Source: Sinomonas gamaensis
GTDB taxonomy: Bacteria > Actinomycetota > Actinomycetes > Actinomycetales > Micrococcaceae
Length of the DNA stretch: 64,000 bases
Assembly (NCBI RefSeq): GCF_005876955.1
Contig: NZ_SSCL01000001.1
Coordinates: 186,001-250,000, forward strand
Direction of reading: 5' to 3'
Shown here: piece by piece, positions 53,784 through 62,540 of the stretch
Position numbering within the stretch: the first letter of the stretch is position 1
Layout of the letters: each line of letters opens with the position of its first letter
Position numbers and translations under genes: made by a program
Notes under the pieces: generated by a model
What the model was told of the DNA's origin: nothing
The model's database searches: none
What the model saw: the letters and a program-made list of their open reading frames with translations, nothing else

Positions 53784-54368
53784 TCAGCCCTGCGGGAGCT
53801 GGGCGACCTCGGCCTGGCCCACGCACTTTGCGGTCTGCGGAACCTTGGCCACGGCCGAGGCGAGGGACGCGAGGACGGTCGCGGAGCTGATCTTGGACGT
53901 ATCGAGGACAAGTTCTGTTGCCGGCGTCCGCCCGAAGGTCGTCAGGATGTAGGTGCCGTTCGCGCCGTCGTCCGCCGCCGCCGTCGGCTGCGCACTCGGC
54001 CGGGCCTGCGAACTCGGCTGAGGCTGTGCGCTAGGCGAAGCCTGCCTACTCGGCGAGGAGCTGGCCGTGGGCGAGGTTTCGCGGATAACCCAGTCGACTC
54101 CGTTGACGGTGACGCAGCGATCCGTGGTGGGGCCCGGCGAGGCGACGCCGCACCGGAGGACGACGGCGGCCGGGTCGCCCCAGACGGCAGTCGCCTGGCT
54201 GGTGGTCTTGCGCAGCGATGCGTCGCCGATGGAATCGGGGACGGCAATCATCTCCGGCGCGCAGGCCGGGTTGGCGGCGTCAGGAGCGGGCTCGACGGCG
54301 ACAGGGGCACTGCAGGCGGACAGCGAGACTGCGAGCGCGAGGGCGGAAAGAATCGCCGATGCGCGCAT
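53784..54368 (-). CDS. DUF3515 lipoprotein
   Basis: 194-residue probable lipoprotein: lipobox LSAC near residue 19 and the DUF3515 pattern CAPEMIAVPDSIGD, AVWGDPAAVVLRCGV, VNGVDWVIRE, LTTFGRTPATEL. A low-complexity Ser/Pro/Gln/Ala insert (about 100-128) interrupts the domain. GAGGAGA precedes the ATG. Found beside ddl/thiL in many actinobacteria; the function is unknown but envelope-related context suggests a cell-wall role. Confidence 0.88.
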   Translation of the reverse strand: MRASAILSALALAVSLSACSAPVAVEPAPDAANPACAPEMIAVPDSIGDASLRKTTSQATAVWGDPAAVVLRCGVASPGPTTDRCVTVNGVDWVIRETSPTASSSPSRQASPSAQPQPSSQARPSAQPTAAADDGANGTYILTTFGRTPATELVLDTSKISSATVLASLASAVAKVPQTAKCVGQAEVAQLPQG

Positions 54369-54433
54369 GACGTCGTTCTCCTCAGGACGGTGAAGGGGTG
54401 TGTCCGGAACAGCCGGGCCTCTCCCCAGACTAC

Positions 54434-54439
54434 TAGGCT
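54434..54439 (+). promoter_or_regulatory. -10 hexamer of leaderless thiL
   Basis: TAGGCT exactly six bases before GTG 54446. Confidence 0.5.
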
Positions 54440-54445
54440 GGACTG

Positions 54446-55462
54446 GTGCGCACGTCCCCGCTGCCCCTGACCGTCGGCGAGCTGAGCGAGGGGGAGCTCC
54501 TTGACCGCATCCTGCCCCGGCTCGCTGGGGGCCCGCCCGCGCTGCTGGGCCCGGGCGACGACGCCGCGGTGCTCGCCGCCGACGACGGGCGCGTCGTAGT
54601 CAGCACCGACACCCAGACCCAGGACTCCGACTTCCGCCTGGTGTGGCCCAACGGCTACCGGCACACTGGGCGCGACGTCGGATGGAAGGCCGCGGCCCAG
54701 AACCTGAGCGACATCAACGCCATGGGCGGTGTTGCGACCGGGATCGTCGTGAGCCTCACGCTCCCGGCGGCGACCGAGGTCGGCTGGGTCGAAGACTTCG
54801 CGGACGGTCTTGCGGAAGCTGTCGCCGGGCTGGGAGCTACCCGTTGCGCGCTTGCGGGAGGGGACCTTGGCCGCGGAGAAGAGCTGTCCGTGACGGCCAC
54901 CGTGCTCGGGAGCCTCGAGGGGCGCGAACCCGTCCTGCGCAGCGGCGCTCGCCCCGGAGACGTGCTCGCGGTCGCCGGCTCGCTCGGTCCGGCAGCCGCG
55001 GGGCTCGCGCTCCTCGAGCGCGGGCCGGAGTATCGTGCGCTCGATGCGGCGATGCGGGCGCTCGTTGCCCTGCAGTGCCGTCCGGTCCCGCCCCTCGCGG
55101 CAGGTCCCGCGGCCGCCCGGAGCGGGGCGAGTGCGCTCATGGACCTCTCCGACGGGCTGCTCAAGGACGCGGGGCGAATGGCCGGGGCCAGCAACGTGCG
55201 CCTCGACCTCGATCCGGACATCCTCGCCGCGGCGGCGGAAGCACTGCGCCCCGCCTCCGAACTGCTCGGAGGGGATGCGCTCGAGTGGGTTCTGGGCGGA
55301 GGCGAGGACCATGGACTCCTCGCGGCTTTCCCCAGTGGAACACAGCTTCCGCATGGCTTCACTGCGATAGGCTCGGTGATGCCAGCCGACGGAGGGAAGT
55401 CCGCGGTATCCATCGGAGGCAAGCCGGCGGCGACGAGGGGATGGGACCACTTTGCCAGGTAG
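54446..55462 (+). CDS. thiL: Thiamine-monophosphate kinase ThiL
   Basis: ATP-dependent formation of thiamine diphosphate, the cofactor of IlvB among others. 338 residues, AIR-synthase-like fold: GDDAAVLAADDGRVVVSTD near 33-52, GRDVGWKAAAQNLSDINAMG, LAGGDLGRGEELSVT, DLSDGLLKDAGRMA, WVLGGGEDHGLLA. Apparent leaderless GTG start. It overlaps the next gene by 11 bp if the TTG start there is right. Confidence 0.94.
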   Translation: MRTSPLPLTVGELSEGELLDRILPRLAGGPPALLGPGDDAAVLAADDGRVVVSTDTQTQDSDFRLVWPNGYRHTGRDVGWKAAAQNLSDINAMGGVATGIVVSLTLPAATEVGWVEDFADGLAEAVAGLGATRCALAGGDLGRGEELSVTATVLGSLEGREPVLRSGARPGDVLAVAGSLGPAAAGLALLERGPEYRALDAAMRALVALQCRPVPPLAAGPAAARSGASALMDLSDGLLKDAGRMAGASNVRLDLDPDILAAAAEALRPASELLGGDALEWVLGGGEDHGLLAAFPSGTQLPHGFTAIGSVMPADGGKSAVSIGGKPAATRGWDHFAR

Positions 55463-56438
55463 AAACGCCGCGAAGACGGCGTCGAACGCCGCGGCGATGC
55501 GCCGGTGGCTGGGCGTTGCGGAGACAGTGCTCGCGAACCACAGTGATCGCCTCAACGCGATCAACATCTTCCCTGTGCCCGACGGCGATACCGGCACCAA
55601 TCTCTATCTCACCGCACACGCGGCCGCCACCGCGGCCGCGGAATGCGACAGCGTGGACCTCGGTACGGTCGTCGCGGCCGGCGCGCGAGCGGCCATGGAG
55701 GAAGCCCGAGGCAATTCCGGGACGCTCCTCGCCGTCTTCCTCGACGCGTTCGCAGTGCCGCTCGCGGGCCAGACGCGCCTCACGGGCCCCCTGTTGGCAG
55801 AGGCACTCCACCGGAGCGAGATCCGTGCGTGGTCGGCCCTGAGCGAGCCCGTCGAAGGCACCATGCTCTCGGTGCTCGGGTCCGCGGCTGTTGCGGCGGC
55901 CGAAGCCGCCGCCAGTGCGGACGCCGCAGGGGCGGACAGCAACGCGACGCTTTCCCGCGTCCTGGGCGACGTCATCGACGCGGCGGTCCACGCTGTCGTC
56001 GACACGGAGGGCCAGCTCGCCACGCTGCACGACGCGAAAGTCGTCGATGCGGGAGCGGTCGGGCTCCTCCTCGTCCTCGGAGCGCTCCGGTCCGCCGTGC
56101 TGGGCGAGGGGCTTGCCGAGCCCGTGCTCGATGCGCTGCATGGATACCACGTGCAGGACCCCCACATCCATGGGGATCAGCCGCCCGCCGAGGGGGTCGA
56201 ACTCATGTGCACCATCACGCTCAGCCCGCTCGACGCGGCGGGTCTCAGGCACCGCCTCGACGAACTCGGCGAGTCCGTCATCATGAGTCCGCTGGGGACG
56301 TTGGACGAGGACTCGGGATGCGTCCGCTGGCGGGTCCACGTCCACGTCATAGATCCCGAGGCCGCCCTCGCGGAGATCCGCCGCGTTGGGGAACCCGAAC
56401 GGGTCTCCTTCACCGAACTGCACTCCGATGCCGTCTGA
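55452..56438 (+). CDS. DAK2 (DhaL-like) domain protein
   Basis: 328 residues. The DAK2 domain (about 18-205) has the Mg-ADP site INIFPVPDGDTGTNLYLT, ARGNSGTLLA and KVVDAGAVGLLLVL; the C-terminal 100 residues resemble the middle domain of FakA-type fatty-acid kinase proteins, but the DegV-binding C-terminal portion is short. It may be a fatty-acid kinase-like protein; not certain. The TTG start at 55452 overlaps thiL; ATG 55497 is an alternative without ribosome site. It overlaps recG by 11 bp. Confidence 0.85.
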   Translation: MPGRNAAKTASNAAAMRRWLGVAETVLANHSDRLNAINIFPVPDGDTGTNLYLTAHAAATAAAECDSVDLGTVVAAGARAAMEEARGNSGTLLAVFLDAFAVPLAGQTRLTGPLLAEALHRSEIRAWSALSEPVEGTMLSVLGSAAVAAAEAAASADAAGADSNATLSRVLGDVIDAAVHAVVDTEGQLATLHDAKVVDAGAVGLLLVLGALRSAVLGEGLAEPVLDALHGYHVQDPHIHGDQPPAEGVELMCTITLSPLDAAGLRHRLDELGESVIMSPLGTLDEDSGCVRWRVHVHVIDPEAALAEIRRVGEPERVSFTELHSDAV

Positions 56439-58656
56439 CCGCAATACCACGCTCGACCGTCTCATCGGCGCGCGGAGCGCAAAGAAGTTCCGCGAGCAGC
56501 TGGGCCTCGACACGGCAGGCGACCTGCTTCACCACTTCCCACGCCGCTATCTTGCGCGCGGTGAGCTGACGCCGATCCGGGAGCTGCCCCTCGACGAGGA
56601 CGTCACGCTTGTGGCACAGGTTGTGTCCTCCACGAGCCGACGGATGAACACCCGGAAGGGGAGCATCACCGAGGTGCTGGTCAGCGACCGGCCGGGGGCG
56701 AGCAGCGGACCCAGCACCCTCTCGCTGACGTTCTTCAACGGGTATTCGGCACAGAAGCAGCTCACCCGGGGCGTCGTGGCGATGTTCTCTGGCCGAGTGA
56801 CGGCCTATCGGGGGAAGCTCCAGCTCACCAACCCCATCTACGAGCTGCTCGACCCGGAGGAGTTCAGCGCCGAAGCCGCCGCCCGGCTCGCGGGGCGCCC
56901 CATTCCTGTTTATCCGGCCACCGGTTCGATCCCGAGCTGGACGATCGCGAAGGCGGTCGGCACCGTCCTCGGCCAGGTCGACCTCGACTCCGTCCCCGAG
57001 GCGCTTCCTCCCGATCTCCGGCTCAAGTACCGCCTTCCGGGTGTCGCGGATGCCTTCCGCATGATCCACGAGCCCGAGACGGATGCCGCGTGGCGCGCGG
57101 CGCAGAAGCGATTCCGCTACGAGGAGGCGCTCGTCCTTCAGACGGCGCTCGCGCGCCGCAAGGCGCAGCATGCCGCCCTCCCGTCGCGTCCCAGTCCCGC
57201 CCGCAGGGGCGGACTGCTCGAGGCCTTCGACCGGAATCTGCCGTTCGAGCTGACGGCGGGACAGCGCGAGGTCGGCGAGCTCCTCGCCAGGGAGCTCGCC
57301 GAGAATCATCCGATGAACCGCCTCCTGCAGGGCGAGGTGGGCTCGGGCAAGACAGTCGTGGCGCTTCGCGCGATGCTCCAGGTCGTGGACGACGGCGGTC
57401 AGGCGGCTCTGCTTGCCCCCACCGAGGTTCTCGCGGCCCAGCACTATGCCTCCATCCGCACCACGCTGGGTCCGCTCGTGCGCGACGGCCTCCTGGGCGA
57501 CGCCGATGGCGTCGAGGTTGCGCTGCTCACCGGCTCCCAGTCCGCCGCGGAGAAGAAGCGAAGCCTGCTTGCCGCGGCCAGCGGTCAGGCGGGAATCGTC
57601 GTCGGGACCCACGCGCTCCTCTCGGAGCACGTCCAGTTCGCCGACCTCGGACTCGTGGTCGTGGACGAGCAACACCGTTTCGGCGTCGAGCAGCGCGACG
57701 CGCTCCGGGCAAAGAGCCTCGCGACACCGCACCTGCTGGTCATGACGGCGACGCCGATCCCGCGCACGGTGGCGATGACGGTCTTCGGGGACCTCGAGAC
57801 GTCGGTCCTCCGGGAGCTTCCCGCGGGTCGCTCGCCCATCGCCACGCACACTGTGGGGCTCGTCGAGAACCCCACGTGGGAGCGACGCATCTGGCAGCGG
57901 GCGCGGGAAGAGGTCGACGCCGGGCGGCAGGTCTATGTTGTGTGTCCCGCGATCGGACTCGATGACGGTGACCTCGAGGCGCTTGACGAGGCCACGTGGG
58001 GCGGAACGGCGCTCGCGGCTTCTGCTTCCGAGCCTGACCTCCGGCCGATCTCGGTCGTGGAGGTCGCCGAGCAGCTCGCGTCCGAAGCTGCGCTCGAGGG
58101 CGTACAGGTCGGCATCCTGCACGGGAGGCTCGACACCGAGGCCAAGACGGCGGCGATGCGTTCCTTCGCGGTGGGCGAGACCGGCGTTCTCGTCGCGACG
58201 ACGGTCGTCGAAGTCGGTGTCGATGTGCCGAACGCCACGCTCATGGTCATCCTCGACGCCGACCGCTTCGGCATCGCCCAGCTCCATCAGCTGCGCGGAC
58301 GGGTCGGGCGCGGAGGCCACGCGGGCACCTGCCTGTTGGTGACGAGGCTTGAGCCCGGTCACCCGAGTCGCGAACGCCTAGCGGCCGTCGCGGCGAGCAC
58401 AGACGGGTTCGAGCTCGCGCAGAAGGATCTCGAGTTTCGCCGCGAGGGCGACATCCTCGGGTCGAGCCAGTCCGGCCGCCGCTCGACGCTCCGCCTCCTG
58501 CGGGTCCTGCGCGACGTCGACGTCATCGAAAGCGCGCGCGACGACGCGCTCGGACTCGTCTCCGAGGACCCGGAGCTCAAACACCATCCCGAACTCGCCT
58601 CCGCCATCGACGACTACCTCGATCCAGAAAGGGAGGTGTTCCTCGAACGTGGGTAA
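56428..58656 (+). CDS. recG: ATP-dependent DNA helicase RecG
   Basis: Branch-migrating helicase for stalled forks and recombination intermediates. 742 residues: an N-terminal wedge/OB domain (about 1-170), helicase motif I GEVGSGKT (about 302-309), II DEQH (about 413-416), III TATPIPRT, V/VI VVEVGVDVPNAT and HQLRGRVGRGG, and the RecG C-terminal end. ATG 56428 is inside the end of the DAK2 gene. The thiL-DAK2-recG-rsmD order is common to actinobacteria. Confidence 0.96.
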   Translation: MPSDRNTTLDRLIGARSAKKFREQLGLDTAGDLLHHFPRRYLARGELTPIRELPLDEDVTLVAQVVSSTSRRMNTRKGSITEVLVSDRPGASSGPSTLSLTFFNGYSAQKQLTRGVVAMFSGRVTAYRGKLQLTNPIYELLDPEEFSAEAAARLAGRPIPVYPATGSIPSWTIAKAVGTVLGQVDLDSVPEALPPDLRLKYRLPGVADAFRMIHEPETDAAWRAAQKRFRYEEALVLQTALARRKAQHAALPSRPSPARRGGLLEAFDRNLPFELTAGQREVGELLARELAENHPMNRLLQGEVGSGKTVVALRAMLQVVDDGGQAALLAPTEVLAAQHYASIRTTLGPLVRDGLLGDADGVEVALLTGSQSAAEKKRSLLAAASGQAGIVVGTHALLSEHVQFADLGLVVVDEQHRFGVEQRDALRAKSLATPHLLVMTATPIPRTVAMTVFGDLETSVLRELPAGRSPIATHTVGLVENPTWERRIWQRAREEVDAGRQVYVVCPAIGLDDGDLEALDEATWGGTALAASASEPDLRPISVVEVAEQLASEAALEGVQVGILHGRLDTEAKTAAMRSFAVGETGVLVATTVVEVGVDVPNATLMVILDADRFGIAQLHQLRGRVGRGGHAGTCLLVTRLEPGHPSRERLAAVAASTDGFELAQKDLEFRREGDILGSSQSGRRSTLRLLRVLRDVDVIESARDDALGLVSEDPELKHHPELASAIDDYLDPEREVFLERG

Positions 58657-58718
58657 GACAGGACCACGTCTTGCTGAAACGCCGGGACAGGAACGTTCAC
58701 GATGAGGAGGATGGCGGC

Positions 58719-59330
58719 ATGAGCAGGATCATCGCGGGGATCGCCGGCGGAGTGCCGCTCGCGTCCGTTCCCGGTTCGGCCACGCGGCCCACCACGGACC
58801 GTGTGAAGGAGGCGCTCTTTTCTCGGCTCGATGCGCTCGGCATGGTTCAGCGGGCGCGGGTGCTCGACCTCTTCGCGGGCTCCGGAGCCCTGGGGGTCGA
58901 GGCGGCCAGCCGCGGCGCCTCGACCGTCGAACTCGTCGAGTCGGAGGCCAAGGCCGCCCAGGTGTGCGAGCGCAATGCGCGCACTGTCAACGACGCCGTG
59001 GGCCGCCGCGCCGTCACCGTGCGCCGTTCCAAAGTGTCGACCTTTCTCGAGCGGGTGCCACCCGGCCCCCACTGGGACCTTGTCCTGATGGATCCGCCGT
59101 ACCCGCTGGGAGAGGGCCAACTCGCCGCGGTGCTCTCCGCCGTCGCCCTCCGTCTCGCGCCCGACGCCATCGTCGTCGTCGAACGCTCCGCCCGCTCGCC
59201 CGAGCCAGACTGGCCGGAAGGGCTGACTCACTATGCTGACCGCAAATATGGGGAGACCCGCCTCTGGTTCGCCGAGCCCGCGCCAGCAGAGTCGGCGGCC
59301 GCGCGGCTCGACGCCGCGGAGGGCGCGTGA
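58719..59330 (+). CDS. rsmD: 16S rRNA (guanine966-N2)-methyltransferase RsmD
   Basis: 203 residues, class I SAM methyltransferase: N-terminal MSRIIAGIAGG and TRPTTDRVKEALFSRLD, SAM motif LDLFAGSGALGVEAASRGA, catalytic DPPYPLG (D125). GAGGAGG eight bases before ATG 58719 fixes the start. The C-terminal 20 residues are Ala-rich. It overlaps the next small gene by GTGA. Confidence 0.94.
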   Translation: MSRIIAGIAGGVPLASVPGSATRPTTDRVKEALFSRLDALGMVQRARVLDLFAGSGALGVEAASRGASTVELVESEAKAAQVCERNARTVNDAVGRRAVTVRRSKVSTFLERVPPGPHWDLVLMDPPYPLGEGQLAAVLSAVALRLAPDAIVVVERSARSPEPDWPEGLTHYADRKYGETRLWFAEPAPAESAAARLDAAEGA

Positions 59331-59710
59331 GGCTTCTCGAGCAGACCGCAGCGGCCGGCCCGCAGTGGTGGGACATCCTGGCGGCGTTCGCCCCCATCGG
59401 GACCCTCGCCGCCGCGGTCGTGGCCGCGATTGTCGGCCTGAACACCATCCGCCAGCGCTCCTATGCCGATCGTCGGGCAGAGTTCTGGAGGCGCACGGAG
59501 TGGGCCCTCGAAGCGACGGTTCACCCGGATCCCCAGATGCAGACGATGGGCACGATGGTGCTCGCGAGCCTGGCCAAGAGTGAACTCATCGCGAGCGATG
59601 AGGAGCTCAGGCTCCTCGATGCCGTGTGGGTCGACCCGATCGCAGAGGCGGAGGCTGCGGGACTCGACGAAGAGCTGGGCGGCGAGGAGGATCCGGGGGA
59701 TACTGAATGA
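59327..59710 (+). CDS. Small membrane-anchored protein, unknown
   Basis: 127 residues, not recognised. One predicted membrane helix (FAPIGTLAAAVVAAIVGLNTI, about 21-41) preceded by WW-aromatic residues, then RQRSYADRRAEFWRRTEWALE, a soluble helical part and a strongly acidic tail (LDEELGGEEDPGDTE). GTG start overlaps the rsmD stop and ATGA links it to the following gene, so the three are coupled. Confidence 0.75.
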   Translation: MRLLEQTAAAGPQWWDILAAFAPIGTLAAAVVAAIVGLNTIRQRSYADRRAEFWRRTEWALEATVHPDPQMQTMGTMVLASLAKSELIASDEELRLLDAVWVDPIAEAEAAGLDEELGGEEDPGDTE

Positions 59711-59931
59711 GAGGATCCCGAATCGTCAGGAACGGGGGAGCGATGAGCGAGCACGAGGTGCCTGCACCGAAGCATGCGGCCGAGTCCGAGCGGCAGGAGC
59801 GTCGCCCGGGGGCCTCGGATCGCCGCGTCCAGATCGCGGCGGCCCGGCTTCGCGTGGTCCTCGATGAGCGGCTCAAGCGCGAGACTCCCGAGTGGGTCAA
59901 GAGACTGGCCGAGCAGAAGCTCGCAAGCTAA
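59707..59931 (+). CDS. Small charged protein, unknown
   Basis: 74 residues (62 if ATG 59743, which has GGGGGAG just before it, is the start). Not recognised. Highly charged; the C-terminal half AAARLRVVLDERLKRETPEW is predicted helical. It overlaps the preceding membrane-protein gene by ATGA and ends at the converging methyltransferase-like gene. Confidence 0.6.
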   Translation: MRGSRIVRNGGAMSEHEVPAPKHAAESERQERRPGASDRRVQIAAARLRVVLDERLKRETPEWVKRLAEQKLAS

Positions 59932-59951
59932 GGATCAGCGCGGCCTGACGA

Positions 59952-60728
59952 TCAGTGCTGCGTGAGGCCGTCCAAGTCGACGCCCCGCCGTACCTCTGTG
60001 GGATGAGGCCCGACCGAGGCTATCGCCTCGCTCCAGCCGGGAGGCCATGGCCGCGTGAGTGCCACCGCCACGACATTGCCCGGATAGCGGGCCTCGAAGA
60101 TCTCCGGCTCGCTGGCCGCGGCGACCTCCGGGAACACCGTCCGCAGAGCGGTGAGCTGCGATCGGACCAGGCGCAGCGGCGGGTCGTCGCCGATGTTCAC
60201 GAGCAGCGCTCCGTCGGGGGCCAGCAGTTCGCGAAGTTCGGCGTAGAAGTCCTGATTCGCAAGGTGCTCGGGGGCCTCGGGACCCGAGAAGATATCCAGG
60301 ATGACGGCGTCGAACGGTGCCTCCGGCCGCAGCGCCGGCAGCACCCACCGCGCATCGCCGATTTGGGTCTCAAGGTGGGTGCCCTCGGGGAGCGGCAGGT
60401 GCTCGAGGACGAAGCCGAGGAGCTCCCTCTCGAGCTCAACGGCGATCTGCCGGGAGCCGGGGCGCGTGGCCTGAACGTAGCGCGCGAGCGTGAGGGCGCC
60501 CGCGCCGAGGTGGAGGACGCGCAGGGGCTCCTGCGGCGGCCGCGCGAGGTCCAGGACGGTCGCCATGCGCCTCAAGTAGGCGTAGAAGACCTGCTCCGGA
60601 TGCGCGAGGTCGACGTGGGACTGCTCCGCACCGCCGATCGAGAGCACATAGGCGCCGGGAACGAAGGCGTCAGGCTCTATGGCCGCATGGGTTCCGAGCC
60701 CTGCGAGGAAGCGCTCGGCGCGGCTCAC
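59952..60728 (-). CDS. Spermidine synthase-like methyltransferase-fold protein
   Basis: 258 residues with a SpeE-like Rossmann fold: VLHLGAGALTLARYVQATRP (about 70-89), QIAVELERELLGFV, the IGDARWVLPAL segment, AVILDIFSGPEAPEHL. The polyamine-binding residues of true spermidine synthases are not evident, and a fixed substrate cannot be assigned. The GTG start overlaps the stop of the aminotransferase gene (GTGA), forming a two-gene operon. Confidence 0.82.
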   Translation of the reverse strand: MSRAERFLAGLGTHAAIEPDAFVPGAYVLSIGGAEQSHVDLAHPEQVFYAYLRRMATVLDLARPPQEPLRVLHLGAGALTLARYVQATRPGSRQIAVELERELLGFVLEHLPLPEGTHLETQIGDARWVLPALRPEAPFDAVILDIFSGPEAPEHLANQDFYAELRELLAPDGALLVNIGDDPPLRLVRSQLTALRTVFPEVAAASEPEIFEARYPGNVVAVALTRPWPPGWSEAIASVGPHPTEVRRGVDLDGLTQH

Positions 60729-61921
60729 ACCAGCTCGCTCAGCCGGGCCAGTCTGTCGGCTGCCTCCTTGAGCACGGTCTCCTGCTTGCAGAAGGCGAAT
60801 CGGAGCAGGGACCGCGTCCTCTTCGCGCCGTCCTCGTGGCAGAAGACTGAGACCGGGATCGCTGCGACGCCCACGAGCTCGGGCAGGCGGCGAGCCAAGT
60901 CCAGAGCGTCGTCGAAGCCGATCGCCGACGTGTCCGCCGTGATGAAGTACGTGCCGTCGGGCAGATAGACCGTGAGCCCGGCCTGACGGAGCCCTTCGGC
61001 CAGGATGTCCCGTTTGCGGCGCAGCGTCGCGGCGGCTTCCGTGAAGAAGTCGTCGGGGAGCCCGAGGCCGAGTGCGACTGCACCCTGAAACGGTGTTCCC
61101 GAGCTGTAGGTGAGGAATTGCTTGACCGTGCGCACGCGCGCAACGAGCTCCTCGGGCCCCGTCACCCAGCCGACCTTCCAGCCCGTGAAGGAGAAGGTCT
61201 TCCCTGCCGACGAGATGCTGAGGGTGCGGTCGGCGGCTCCGGGAAGTGTGGCGACCGGTACGTGCGGCTCGCCGAAGACCAGGTGCTCATACACCTCGTC
61301 CGAGATGATGATCGCGTCGTGCTGGGCAGCGAGGTCAACCACGGCCTGGAGCACTTCGCGTCCGAACACGGCTCCCGTGGGATTGTGCGGGTTGTTGAGG
61401 ATCACGAGCCTGGTGCTGGGTCCGAAGGCTGCTGCGAGCTCGCCGAGGTCCGGCTGGAAATGCGGCGCGTGGAGCGGAACCGTGACGTGCTGTGCGCCCG
61501 CGAGGGCGATCATCGCCCCGTACGAGTCGTAGAACGGCTCGAAGGTCAGCACTTCGTCCCCCGGCTCGGCAAACGCCAGGACGGCTGCCGCGATGGCTTC
61601 TGTCGCCCCCGTCGTGATCAAGACTTCCCGGTCGGGATCCGGGTCGAGGCCGTAGAAGCGCTGCTGATGGCCTGCGACTGCTTCCCGCAGGATCGGCAGG
61701 CCCTTCCCCGGGGCGTATTGGTTCGCCCCGTCCGCGATCGCCTGCCGCGCGGCCGCCGCCATTTCGGCCGGGCCGTCCTCGTCGGGGAACCCCTGCCCCA
61801 GATTGATGGCGCCTGTCCGGACGGCGAGGCCTGTCATCTCCTCGAAGATCGTCACACCGAGCCGTCCGTCGGCACTCAGGAGGTTGGCGCCTGCGGCCGT
61901 GCGTTGCCAAGGGGAAGTCAT
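60725..61921 (-). CDS. Class I/II PLP aminotransferase
   Basis: 398 residues, fold type I. GAINLGQGFPDEDGP (about 37-51), the NNPHNPTG motif (176-183), SDEVYEHL (207-214), PLP lysine K241 in SSAGKTFSFTGWK, and a C-terminal arginine in RSLLRFAFCK. Members of this subgroup are annotated as N-succinyldiaminopimelate or methionine/kynurenine-type aminotransferases; the substrate is not decided by sequence alone. TAGCAT six bases before the ATG suggests leaderless translation. Confidence 0.9.
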   Translation of the reverse strand: MTSPWQRTAAGANLLSADGRLGVTIFEEMTGLAVRTGAINLGQGFPDEDGPAEMAAAARQAIADGANQYAPGKGLPILREAVAGHQQRFYGLDPDPDREVLITTGATEAIAAAVLAFAEPGDEVLTFEPFYDSYGAMIALAGAQHVTVPLHAPHFQPDLGELAAAFGPSTRLVILNNPHNPTGAVFGREVLQAVVDLAAQHDAIIISDEVYEHLVFGEPHVPVATLPGAADRTLSISSAGKTFSFTGWKVGWVTGPEELVARVRTVKQFLTYSSGTPFQGAVALGLGLPDDFFTEAAATLRRKRDILAEGLRQAGLTVYLPDGTYFITADTSAIGFDDALDLARRLPELVGVAAIPVSVFCHEDGAKRTRSLLRFAFCKQETVLKEAADRLARLSELV

Positions 61922-61927
61922 TTGCCC

Positions 61928-61933
61928 ATGCTA
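61928..61933 (-). promoter_or_regulatory. -10 hexamer of leaderless aminotransferase gene
   Basis: TAGCAT on the minus strand, six bases before ATG 61921. Confidence 0.5.
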
Positions 61934-61960
61934 TCCACCAGGCGAACGGGCGCCGTGCAG

Positions 61961-61966
61961 TATGTT
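61961..61966 (+). promoter_or_regulatory. -10 hexamer of leaderless coaD
   Basis: TATGTT exactly six bases before ATG 61973. Confidence 0.55.
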
Positions 61967-61972
61967 GACAGC

Positions 61973-62461
61973 ATGAGACGCGCCGTCTGCCCAGGCTCCT
62001 TCGACCCGATCCACAACGGCCACCTCGAAGTCATCGCACGTGCCGCGAACCAGTTCGACGAGGTGATCGTGGCGGTGTCCACGAACTACGCGAAGAAGTA
62101 CCGATTCGGTTTGGACGAACGGATTGAGATGGCACGGCGGACCCTCGGCGCGATCAGCGGCATCCTCGTCGAGCCGATGGGGGAGGGCCTGCTGGCCGAG
62201 TACTGCCACGAACGCGGAGCGTCGGCCATCGTCAAGGGCCTGCGGTCGTCGTCGGACTTCGACTACGAGCTGCCCATGGCCATCATGAACCGCCAGCTCT
62301 CAGGGGTGGAAACGGTATTCTTGGCGGCGGAGTCCCACTACGTGCACCTCTCTTCGACCCTGATCAAAGAGGTCCACGATCTCGGCGGGGACGTGTCCGA
62401 GTTCGTGCCGCGCGCCGTCTTGGCGCGCCTCGATGCGACGGCTCCCCGGCGCGAGGCGTGA
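61973..62461 (+). CDS. coaD: Phosphopantetheine adenylyltransferase CoaD
   Basis: Penultimate step of coenzyme A synthesis. 162 residues. Nucleotidyltransferase motif PGSFDPIHNGHLEV with H14/H17, NYAKKYRFGLDERIEM, VKGLRSSSDFDYELPMA and the ATP-binding LSSTLIKEV. No ribosome site; -10 hexamer six bases before the ATG. Divergent from the aminotransferase gene with 51 bp between the two starts. Confidence 0.96.
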   Translation: MRRAVCPGSFDPIHNGHLEVIARAANQFDEVIVAVSTNYAKKYRFGLDERIEMARRTLGAISGILVEPMGEGLLAEYCHERGASAIVKGLRSSSDFDYELPMAIMNRQLSGVETVFLAAESHYVHLSSTLIKEVHDLGGDVSEFVPRAVLARLDATAPRREA

Positions 62462-62502
62462 CCGTCTGGGTGCCCCGTTTTGGGCCTCGGCGCCGCACAG
62501 GC

Positions 62503-62508
62503 TAGGAT
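62503..62508 (+). promoter_or_regulatory. -10 hexamer upstream of DUF177-rpmF-rnc
   Basis: TAGGAT; predicted transcription start near 62515, upstream of AGGAG (62531-62535). Confidence 0.45.
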
Positions 62509-62540
62509 TGTTTGTCGGTCTATGTTCTACAGGAGTTCTC